Below, in pieces: positions 1-5,087 of a stretch of 5,087 bases of DNA; within the stretch, counting starts at the first letter, position 1, and every line of letters begins with the position of its first letter. Made by a program: the position numbers and the translations under genes. This DNA is from Acidobacterium sp. (GTDB taxonomy: Bacteria; Acidobacteriota; Terriglobia; Terriglobales; Acidobacteriaceae). The notes under the pieces are model-generated. The model worked only from the letters and a program-made list of their open reading frames with translations, did not search any database and had not been told where the DNA came from. The DNA is taken from contig PMAM01000044.1 in assembly GCA_003152595.1 (NCBI GenBank), positions 1 to 5,087 of the forward strand, given 5' to 3'.

Positions 1-20
1 CTAGGAGTTTGTTGAAAAAC
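1..20 (+). repeat. Left terminal inverted repeat
   Basis: CTAGGAGTTTGTTGAAAAAC is an exact reverse-complement match to 139-158. The match stops at base 21, where the inner partner base (138) no longer pairs. Confidence 0.85.
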
Positions 21-138
21 GTCCACGAACCATCAAACTAGAAAATCGGATCGCGCCAGAATGCCCGTAGAACGGCTTGCACGACCTCGATGAGGGTTTA
101 GGTATTCCGAATTCGACTCTGTTCGGCTGTCCAAAACT

Positions 139-158
139 GTTTTTCAACAAACTCCTAG
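139..158 (-). repeat. Right terminal inverted repeat
   Basis: GTTTTTCAACAAACTCCTAG is the exact inverse of bases 1-20. It ends 30 bp before the start codon of the small basic protein gene, so any promoter of that gene probably lies in or before the element. Confidence 0.85.
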
Positions 159-188
159 AGGCTCTGACACCCGCCCCACAAAGGACCT

Positions 189-344
189 ATGGCAAATACA
201 AAATCGATTACGGACAAGGCAGAACGCAAGGAAGTGAAACGGGCGGCGCGCAAGAAGGCCGCTCCCAAGGCGAAGCGGACGACGCCGCGCGGATCGCAGA
301 AGAAGAAGGTGAGGAAGCTGGTGCGCGGACAGTCCAAGCGGTAA
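189..344 (+). CDS. Small, highly basic Lys/Arg-rich protein (51 aa)
   Basis: A 51-codon frame starts at ATG 189, preceded by an AAAGGA ribosome-binding site at 179-184 (spacing 4), and ends at TAA 342. The product begins MANTKSITDKAERKEVKRAA and has 21 Lys/Arg against only 3 Asp/Glu. There is no cysteine, aromatic residue, membrane segment or signal peptide. The middle (about residues 19-31) is an Ala/Lys/Arg/Pro tract reminiscent of the lysine-rich tails of bacterial histone-like proteins, and residues 37-46 form a second basic cluster. A role in binding nucleic acid is an inference from composition only; I do not recognise a named family. It lies between the MITE-like element and the permease gene on the same strand, 111 bp before the permease start. 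The good RBS and codon choice rich in G/C at third positions support a real gene, but its size leaves some doubt. Confidence 0.6.
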   Translation: MANTKSITDKAERKEVKRAARKKAAPKAKRTTPRGSQKKKVRKLVRGQSKR

Positions 345-373
345 CGGCCGCTCAGGGCCAGGGCAGAAAACTC

Positions 374-404
374 GGGGCTGGCGAAACCCTCTTCCGCCGG
401 CCCC
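374..404 (+). other. GC-rich hairpin between the small gene and the permease
   Basis: Bases 374-383 (GGGGCTGGCG) pair with 395-404 (CGCCGGCCCC) over 10 bp, including one U-G wobble, around an 11-nt loop. No T-run follows, so it is not a canonical intrinsic terminator. It could end the small-gene transcript with help from a factor, or sit in the permease leader. Confidence 0.4.
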
Positions 405-444
405 ACGAAACCGCTACACTCACACAACACCTACTCCTCCCCGC

Positions 445-449
445 AGGAG
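445..449 (+). promoter_or_regulatory. Ribosome-binding site for the permease (decides TTG start)
   Basis: AGGAG lies 6 nt before TTG 456. No ATG or GTG is equally well placed, and the protein from this TTG has a plausible cytoplasmic N-terminus before TM1. A weak -10-like TACACT sits at 415-420, without a recognisable -35 box. Confidence 0.6.
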
Positions 450-455
450 CTGTCG

Positions 456-2060
<1,605 letters not shown>

Positions 2061-2654
2061 CGGATTGTCGTGCAGCCGGAGGCGGCGGGAATCAGCGAAG
2101 CGAACGCTGGGATGAGCACAATCCGGGATGGATCGTGATTCACTCGCCTGTGTATATCGACAGCTAGCAACAAACTGGATACCGTTACCGTTCCGCGCAT
2201 CGTTTGGACTGGAACTATCCGGGTCCGATGCGGGCGCAGCGGCGAGGGCACGAGGATGGTTACCGTGCCTGTGGGCGCTGGCATCTTATTTTCTGCGATT
2301 TGTCGGTACGCGCCGGGAGGCGCTGGGGCGCGTTGGTAACCATCGTCCCGCGTCCGCTCACGCACGCTGGTAATCGGTTCTGAGCGTGACAGTCACACCT
2401 GTCGTTCACTAGAGAGCCATGAATCCCTAGCCCTCCCGTAACTTGTTGCAGTGACGCAAGATAAGTGCACAACGATACGCTTTCTGTGCCACACTCACTC
2501 ATCAAAAGATGAACTGCGGTGGTGGCGCTCAGGCTCGACGTCACGGACCCCCCAACCGCAAGGCACGAGCCAAACTCATTGCACGACTTGCAGCATTTGT
2601 GCCGCTCTCGATCACCACACAAATCCTGCGATCGTTCAAGCCGATGAGGAAAAG
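2061..2654. other. Non-coding stretch without a convincing gene
   Basis: I inspected all frames and found only weak readings with no good RBS, recognisable motif or plausible protein composition. The visible structure is limited to inverted repeats. CGGATTGT (2061-2068) pairs with ACAATCCG (2118-2125) and encloses the small hairpin CAGCG/CGCTG. GATGGTTACC (2255-2264) is matched inversely by GGTAACCATC (2335-2344). A dyad GTGAC-A-GTCAC occupies 2386-2396, overlapping GACAG-N6-CTGTC (2388-2403). None has a T-run, so no clear terminator for the permease is present. The right part must hold the promoter and leader of the exported protein gene, but I cannot place a promoter there with confidence. 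Confidence 0.5.
2386..2403. promoter_or_regulatory. Possible operator-like dyad
   Basis: Two overlapping dyads, GTGAC-A-GTCAC (2386-2396) and GACAG-TCACAC-CTGTC (2388-2403), lie about 250 bp before the exported protein gene. They could be chance in GC-rich DNA, and no regulator is implied. Confidence 0.2.
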
Positions 2655-3179
2655 ATGAAACTCCCCTCTGCTGTTCTGTTTCTGCCAGTTCTCTCGTTAG
2701 CGTGTATTGCCACTTGTTCCGCCCAACAAACTGCGATGCTGGCGAATGCACCGCTTCCAACCGTCGCATCTGACGCGCAGCCTGAAGAGGCTTTCAGCAG
2801 CTCTGCGATGGGCGGCGTCTACCCGGTGCGTGCCCCCCAGGCAGAGGAGAAGAAGCCGGGGCTGCATATCCTGGACTGGAGCATGCTGGGCGCGGCGGCG
2901 ACGCTGCGGGCGCTGGACTACACGAGCACGGAGAAGGCGCTGACCGAGCCGCAGTACTACCACGAGGCCGAGCTGCCGAACGGACTGGTGAAAAACAAGC
3001 CGGCCTTTGCGGCGTTTGAGGCGGGCACGGTGGCCGTAAATTACGAGGCATATCGTTTTCTGGTGCGCCACAACAGGCGCTCGCTGGCGCGCGCGGCGCA
3101 GTTTGTGTATGTGGGCGCGATGACGTTCCAGATCGCGCACAACTACCAGACGCTGGGGCAGACGCCGCCGGTGCAGTAA
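2655..3179 (+). CDS. Exported protein of unknown function (174 aa)
   Basis: The chosen start is ATG 2655, preceded by GAGGA at 2646-2650. It gives a clean Sec signal peptide: MK, then a hydrophobic core (about residues 3-19), and a type-I cleavage site C-S-A before QQ at 23/24. The frame stays open upstream to a GTG at 2451, but those extra residues are low-complexity and would bury the signal peptide. The cysteines at 17 and 21 do not sit in a classic lipobox, so a lipoprotein is less likely. The mature protein has a Pro/Ala/Glu-rich N-terminal part (24-70), then a conserved-looking region beginning LDWSMLGAAATLRALDYTST (about 74-95). It ends with an amphipathic/helical C-terminal half containing NKPAFAAFEAGTVAVNYEAY and LVRHNRRSLARAAQFVYVG, which may hold one or two weak membrane helices. 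I recall similar small envelope proteins from Acidobacteriota but no function. The gene is single, with no tight operon partner. Confidence 0.75.
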   Translation: MKLPSAVLFLPVLSLACIATCSAQQTAMLANAPLPTVASDAQPEEAFSSSAMGGVYPVRAPQAEEKKPGLHILDWSMLGAAATLRALDYTSTEKALTEPQYYHEAELPNGLVKNKPAFAAFEAGTVAVNYEAYRFLVRHNRRSLARAAQFVYVGAMTFQIAHNYQTLGQTPPVQ

Positions 3180-3215
3180 GGACGGAATGGCCGGTTGGCT
3201 GGGCGCGCATGCTTG

Positions 3216-3245
3216 TTGACAGCTGCCTGCGCCTGGCCCTAGGCT
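3216..3245 (+). promoter_or_regulatory. Candidate sigma70-type promoter
   Basis: A perfect -35 hexamer TTGACA (3216-3221) is followed after 18 nt by TAGGCT (3240-3245), which keeps the key first T-A and last T of the -10 box. A second TTGACA at 3247-3252 has no usable -10. A start near 3252 would place the helix and terminator of 3259-3390 in the 5' leader of the peroxiredoxin transcript. The -10 is poor, so this is tentative. Confidence 0.35.
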
Positions 3246-3258
3246 GTTGACAAGTGAA

Positions 3259-3337
3259 CGCTTTCTCTCCAACCCGTATGTGTGCGTGCTGCTGCTGTTG
3301 TGGCTGCGCGGCGCGGGTGCGTATCTGAGAGAAGGCG
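3259..3337 (+). promoter_or_regulatory. Structured leader RNA upstream of the peroxiredoxin gene
   Basis: CGCTTTCTCTC (3259-3269) pairs with GAGAGAAGGCG (3327-3337) over 11 bp, with one G-U pair. Inside, ACCCG (3272-3276) can pair with CGGGT (3314-3318). The segment GCGGGTG (3313-3319) is also fully complementary to CACCCGC (3365-3371), the 5' arm and first loop base of the following terminator. That gives two exclusive folds, one allowing and one preventing the terminator. It could be an attenuator leader, or the body of a small RNA ended by that terminator. No known riboswitch is recognised. Confidence 0.4.
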
Positions 3338-3361
3338 ATCCAGGGTTTTTGTGATCCTCAG

Positions 3362-3390
3362 AACCACCCGCTGACCGGGTGGTTTTTTAT
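3362..3390 (+). terminator. Intrinsic (Rho-independent) terminator
   Basis: AACCACCCG (3362-3370) pairs perfectly with CGGGTGGTT (3376-3384) around the loop CTGAC, and a T-rich tail follows to about 3392. The tail exists only on the plus strand. It lies 180 bp after the exported protein stop and 50 bp before the peroxiredoxin start. It therefore either ends the upstream transcript or acts as an attenuator of the peroxiredoxin gene. Confidence 0.88.
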
Positions 3391-3441
3391 TTGCGCTTCC
3401 AATTCAGGTCGTACGGGGAGAAGTCCCTGGAAGGAGATTGC

Positions 3442-4101
3442 ATGACGCTGCGCATCAACGATATTGCCCCTGATTTCACAGCAGAAACGACGCAGGGGAC
3501 GATTCATTTTCATGAGTGGATCGGCGACAACTGGGCGGTGCTGTTCTCGCACCCCAAGGATTTCACCCCTGTATGCACGACGGAGCTGGGGACGGTGGCC
3601 GGGCTGGAGAAGGAATTCGCCAAGCGCGGGGCAAAGGTGATCGGGCTGAGCGTCGATCCGGTGGCCAGCCACCACAAGTGGGAGCCGGACATCCGGGAGG
3701 TGACCGGGCATCAGGTGAACTATCCGATGATCGGCGATCCGGAGCTGAAGGTGGCGAAGCTGTATGACATGCTGCCCGGGGACGCCGGCGATACGTCGGA
3801 GGGCCGCACCCCGGCGCACAACGCGTGCGTGCGCACGGTCTTCGTGATCGGCCCGGACAAGCGGATCAAGCTGCACCTGGCGTATCCGATGACGACGGGG
3901 CGCAACTTCGACGAGATTCTGCGCGTGCTGGACTCGATGCAGCTGACGGCGAAGCACAAAGTAGCAACGCCGGCGAACTGGAAACCGGGCGAGGACGTCA
4001 TCATTACCGGCGCTGTTTCGAACGAGGAAGCGGACAAGATCTTCCCGGGTTACAAGACGGTGAAGCCGTACCTGCGGACGACTGGGCAGCCGCAGTCGTA
4101 A
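3442..4101 (+). CDS. 1-Cys peroxiredoxin (Prx6/AhpC-TSA family)
   Basis: This 219-residue cytosolic peroxidase reduces hydrogen peroxide and organic hydroperoxides through one peroxidatic cysteine. The start ATG 3442 follows AAGGAG (3431-3436) with 5-nt spacing. The active site HPKDFTPVCTTE places H37, T42 and the peroxidatic C45, and R131 in the CVRTVFVIGPDK stretch completes the catalytic set. The C-terminal half has the Prx6 hallmarks: TTGRNFDEILRVLDSMQLTA (151-170), VATPANWKPGEDVIITG (174-190) and the FPGYKTVKPYLR tail. Length matches the family (about 210-225). No resolving cysteine is evident. C129 is an extra cysteine beside R131 with no standard role known to me. The Ser that gives mammalian Prx6 its phospholipase activity is replaced by N30 (GDNWA), so that side activity is unlikely. 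The recycling reductant cannot be deduced. The gene appears monocistronic, bracketed by the terminator at 3362 and hairpins from 4110, and may be controlled by its leader. Confidence 0.95.
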   Translation: MTLRINDIAPDFTAETTQGTIHFHEWIGDNWAVLFSHPKDFTPVCTTELGTVAGLEKEFAKRGAKVIGLSVDPVASHHKWEPDIREVTGHQVNYPMIGDPELKVAKLYDMLPGDAGDTSEGRTPAHNACVRTVFVIGPDKRIKLHLAYPMTTGRNFDEILRVLDSMQLTAKHKVATPANWKPGEDVIITGAVSNEEADKIFPGYKTVKPYLRTTGQPQS

Positions 4102-4109
4102 TTTCGGCT

Positions 4110-4132
4110 GGCGTCCGACATTGTCGGACGCC
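4110..4132 (+). terminator. Hairpin just after the peroxiredoxin gene
   Basis: GGCGTCCGAC (4110-4119) pairs perfectly with GTCGGACGCC (4123-4132) over a 3-nt loop, 8 bp after the stop codon. It lacks a T-tract, so it is probably a transcript-end stabiliser or imperfect terminator. Confidence 0.5.
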
Positions 4133-4162
4133 GTCAGACATTTGTCACCGCCGCGTCAGACA
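4111..4162 (+). repeat. Three near-identical 10-mers (SCGTCMGACA)
   Basis: GCGTCCGACA (4111-4120), CCGTCAGACA (4131-4140) and GCGTCAGACA (4153-4162) recur with starts 20 and 22 bp apart, about two helical turns. They overlap the two hairpins, so they may be a protein-binding array or a by-product of the inverted repeats. Confidence 0.4.
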
Positions 4163-4172
4163 AGCGCGGCGG
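4148..4172 (+). other. Second GC-rich hairpin before tRNA-Cys
   Basis: CCGCCGCG (4148-4155) pairs with CGCGGCGG (4165-4172) around a 9-nt loop that contains part of a repeated CGTCAGACA motif. It ends 6 bp before the tRNA, so it may lie in the tRNA leader. There is no T-tract. Confidence 0.4.
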
Positions 4173-4178
4173 AGATGG

Positions 4179-4254
4179 GCACCGGTGGCGAAGTGGCTAA
4201 CGCGCTGGTCTGCAAAACCAGTATTCGCGGGTTCAATTCCCGCCCGGTGCTCCA
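4179..4254 (+). tRNA. tRNA-Cys (anticodon GCA)
   Basis: A full cloverleaf is present. The acceptor stem GCACCGG (4179-4185) pairs with CCGGTGC (4244-4250), with discriminator T4251 and encoded CCA at 4252-4254. A three-pair D stem GCG/CGC (4188-4190, 4201-4203) closes a ten-base loop. The anticodon stem CTGGT/ACCAG holds the loop CTGCAAA, with anticodon GCA at 4212-4214. The T stem GCGGG/CCCGC holds a seven-base loop TTCAATT. U73 is the known identity base of tRNA-Cys, which agrees with the anticodon. The variable arm is 5 nt. The gene looks intact and stands between hairpins and a region of gene debris, a position typical for integration next to tRNA genes (inference). Confidence 0.97.
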
Positions 4255-4326
4255 TAGAATCAGCAAGATACAGCCAGCGCAAGATAGCGTCTTACCCATT
4301 TTCAACCCACGGTAATAGTCAATCGC

Positions 4327-4338
4327 ACCAGTATTCGC
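4327..4338 (+). repeat. 12-bp copy of a tRNA-Cys internal segment
   Basis: ACCAGTATTCGC is identical to 4217-4228 inside the tRNA (3' anticodon stem, variable arm, start of T stem). It lies just before the homology to cytochrome oxidase begins, so it may mark an old recombination or attachment junction. Twelve bases is short enough for chance. Confidence 0.3.
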
Positions 4339-4350
4339 AGCTCCATTACT

Positions 4351-4698
4351 TTGGTCCTGGTGGTTCTGGAGCGGCTGACCGGCACAGGAGTCTTCGATCC
4401 AACTAAAGGCGGCGGCCCGCTTCACTTCCAGCACCTCTTCTGGTTCTATTCTCATCCCGCGGTGTACGTGATGATCCTGCCCGGAATGGGCATCATCTCC
4501 GAGGTCATCGCTTGTTTCTGCCATAAACGTGTTTTTGGCTGCACGGCGGTCGCGTTCTCCTCGGTCAGCATCGCCGTCTTCAGCTTCTTGTGTGGGCCCA
4601 TCACATGTTCATCATGGGCATTTCGAGCTACTCGGCGCTGGTGTTTTCCTTCATGACGATGCTCGTGGCGATCCCCTCCGCGATCAAGACCTTCAACT
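4351..4698 (+). pseudogene. Fragment of cytochrome c oxidase subunit I (A2-type), frameshifted
   Basis: About 116 codons match the interior of the haem-copper oxidase catalytic subunit, which reduces O2 at a haem/CuB site in the inner membrane. The reading GVFDPTKGGGPLHFQHLFWF leads into YSHPAVYVMILPGMGIISEV, giving the CuB histidine and cross-linked tyrosine of helix VI. The YS motif with Ala in place of the D-channel Glu marks the A2 subfamily. After AVAFSSVSIAVFSFL the frame breaks at about 4590/4591. Losing one base there explains it, because the next frame continues WAHHMFIMGISSYSALVF with the CuB His-His pair, then VAIPSAIKTFN to about 4698. All sequence before helix VI and after helix VIII is missing, and residues such as IACFCHKRVFGC look decayed. 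No RBS or start is credible. It joins the ScdA fragment within a few bases. It is a dead relic, or a piece swapped in by misassembly. Confidence 0.85.
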
Positions 4699-4699
4699 G

Positions 4700-4860
4700 C
4701 TTTGCCAACACATCGTGACAACGCATCACGAATATGTGCGCCGGGAAATTCCGCGACTCGGGCAGTTCGCCACGAAAGTCGTTGCACGGCACGGCGCCGA
4801 TCGTCCCGAACTGCCGCAGATCCAGCAACTGATTAGAACCGCTGGCGATGACCTGCTCGA
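4700..4860 (+). pseudogene. Hemerythrin-like half of a ScdA/RIC iron-sulfur repair protein (displaced, inverted)
   Basis: Plus-strand codons from 4700 read HIVTTHHEYVRREIPRL, then KVVARHGADRPELPQIQQL and end near GDDLLE. This is the start of the di-iron hemerythrin-like domain of ScdA/YtfE/RIC proteins, including the HH and RHG iron-ligand histidines. The following helix, normally HxxKEExxLFP, is absent: beyond 4861 the frame runs antisense through the N-terminal domain on the other strand. There is no start codon of its own, since the left edge abuts the oxidase fragment at about 4698-4702. In a normal gene this part would follow the N-terminal domain on the same strand. Here it points the opposite way, so the protein cannot be made whole. 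Confidence 0.75.
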
Positions 4861-5055
4861 GCTCGCGTCCTTCGAAGTTTCGGTGTTCTCCAGGGCGGCG
4901 AGCACCGAGCGCAGGTCGAGTGAGCGTTCGGCACAGGCCTGGGCGAGCGGCTTGCGCCCGCCACAGCAATAATCAATGCCCAATCTTTCGAAAACGCGAA
5001 TCGAGGCGGGTTGGTCCAGAGCAATTTCGCGGACGGTCGTTTCAGCTGTAGCCAT
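4861..5055 (-). pseudogene. N-terminal domain of a ScdA/YtfE/RIC-type iron-sulfur cluster repair protein, truncated
   Basis: ScdA/YtfE proteins repair Fe-S and di-iron centres after nitric oxide or oxidative damage. Minus-strand ATG at 5055, with AGGAG 9 nt upstream, begins MATAETTVREIALDQPASIR and carries the family's N-terminal (ScdA_N) signature VFERLGIDYCCGGRKPLAQAC, with the Cys-Cys pair at residues 30-31. Homology continues to about residue 64 (LAALENTETSKDA), where the linker to the hemerythrin-like domain should start. From there the frame enters the reverse complement of that very domain and runs on as unrelated sequence to a stop near 4726 (109 codons in all). A short product with only the Cys-Cys domain could still be translated. 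Standalone ScdA_N-like proteins exist, but the presence of the other half in inverted orientation argues for a broken gene. Confidence 0.8.
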
Positions 5056-5064
5056 TTTGAAGTT

Positions 5065-5069
5065 CTCCT
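5065..5069 (-). promoter_or_regulatory. Ribosome-binding site of the truncated scdA-like gene
   Basis: AGGAG on the minus strand lies 9 nt before ATG 5055 and fixes this start. Only 18 bp further upstream are present, so the promoter and any NO-responsive operator lie outside the window. Confidence 0.6.
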
Positions 5070-5087
5070 GCAGCCAACGGTACGTCG

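Larger units (their letters stand above)
1..158. mobile_element. MITE-like element with 20-bp perfect terminal inverted repeats
   Basis: The first 20 bases of the window are the exact reverse complement of bases 139-158, and both termini finish in the tetranucleotide CTAG. The interior (21-138) has no convincing coding sequence, so the element would be non-autonomous and mobilised in trans. CTAG is itself palindromic. The ends can therefore be read either as 20-bp inverted repeats or as 16-bp repeats (beginning GAGTTTGTTGAAAAAC) flanked by a CTAG target duplication. GTTTGTTGAAAAAC-like termini are common on bacterial DDE insertion sequences, but I cannot name the family. The left flank lies outside the window, so a target-site duplication cannot be checked. 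It may also be a deletion derivative of a longer IS. The window opening exactly at the repeat suggests a contig that broke there (inference). Confidence 0.65.

Noticed and set aside
2128..2373. Plus-strand open frame after the permease
   Set aside because: There is no convincing RBS and no domain, and its composition changes along its length. A decayed gene is possible but cannot be identified.
2451..2654. N-terminal extension of the exported protein to GTG 2451
   Set aside because: The extra residues are unlike a protein domain and would place the signal peptide internally. ATG 2655 has an RBS and gives a normal signal sequence.
2260..2769. Minus-strand open frame in the long gap
   Set aside because: It begins inside the exported protein gene, has no RBS or recognisable motif, and shows random-looking composition.
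4263..4286. GCAAGATA direct repeat (4263-4270, 4279-4286) as a CRISPR or iteron unit
   Set aside because: There are only two 8-bp copies with no regular array, so this is most likely chance.
4529..4699. Left part of the plus-strand frame leading into the hemerythrin-like fragment
   Set aside because: In this interval the real homology is to oxidase subunit I in the other frames, so the frame is coding-like only from about 4700.
4628..4969. Minus-strand open frame of about 113 codons overlapping the scdA debris
   Set aside because: It is antisense to the hemerythrin-like fragment and out of frame with the N-terminal domain, and shows no family features.

Overview
The window is GC-rich bacterial DNA. 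Its gene content and protein style (a CAT-type APC permease, a lineage-type secreted hypothetical protein, a Prx6-type peroxiredoxin, and a cytochrome oxidase fragment with a YSHPAVY motif) suggest Acidobacteriota, probably Terriglobia/Acidobacteriaceae. This assignment comes from remembered family resemblance, not from a search.

Layout. Bases 1-158 look like a small non-autonomous mobile element (MITE-like), with perfect 20-bp terminal inverted repeats that both end in CTAG. Immediately after it lies a 51-codon gene for a very basic small protein (189-344). Next is a 534-residue amino-acid permease (456-2060, TTG start). A non-coding stretch of about 590 bp follows (2061-2654), then a 174-residue exported protein of unknown function (2655-3179). 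The 3180-3441 interval carries a TTGACA-type promoter candidate, a long RNA helix and a textbook intrinsic terminator about 50 nt before a 1-Cys peroxiredoxin (3442-4101). The segments can pair in mutually exclusive ways, so this may be a transcription attenuator. Two tandem hairpins separate the peroxiredoxin from a complete tRNA-Cys(GCA) gene (4179-4254).

From the tRNA to the right edge the DNA is a mosaic of broken genes. An internal piece of cytochrome c oxidase subunit I (4351-4698) lacks both ends and has a one-base frameshift. It runs straight into a piece of a ScdA/YtfE/RIC-type iron-sulfur repair protein. The hemerythrin-like half of that protein is on the plus strand (4700-4860), while its N-terminal domain with start codon and RBS is on the minus strand (5055-4861). 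The two halves meet at a palindrome (CGAGCTCG), so the gene appears broken by an internal inversion or fold-back, or the assembly is chimeric here. This is the most unusual point in the window.

How the genes relate. All intact protein genes lie on the plus strand, but the gaps and hairpins argue for separate transcription units rather than one operon. The peroxiredoxin (peroxide detoxification), the oxidase fragment (O2 reduction) and the ScdA fragment (repair of nitrosatively or oxidatively damaged Fe-S/di-iron centres) share a redox-stress theme, but only the peroxiredoxin appears functional. I see no convincing new multi-gene system; the candidate novelties are the peroxiredoxin leader and the rearranged scdA locus.
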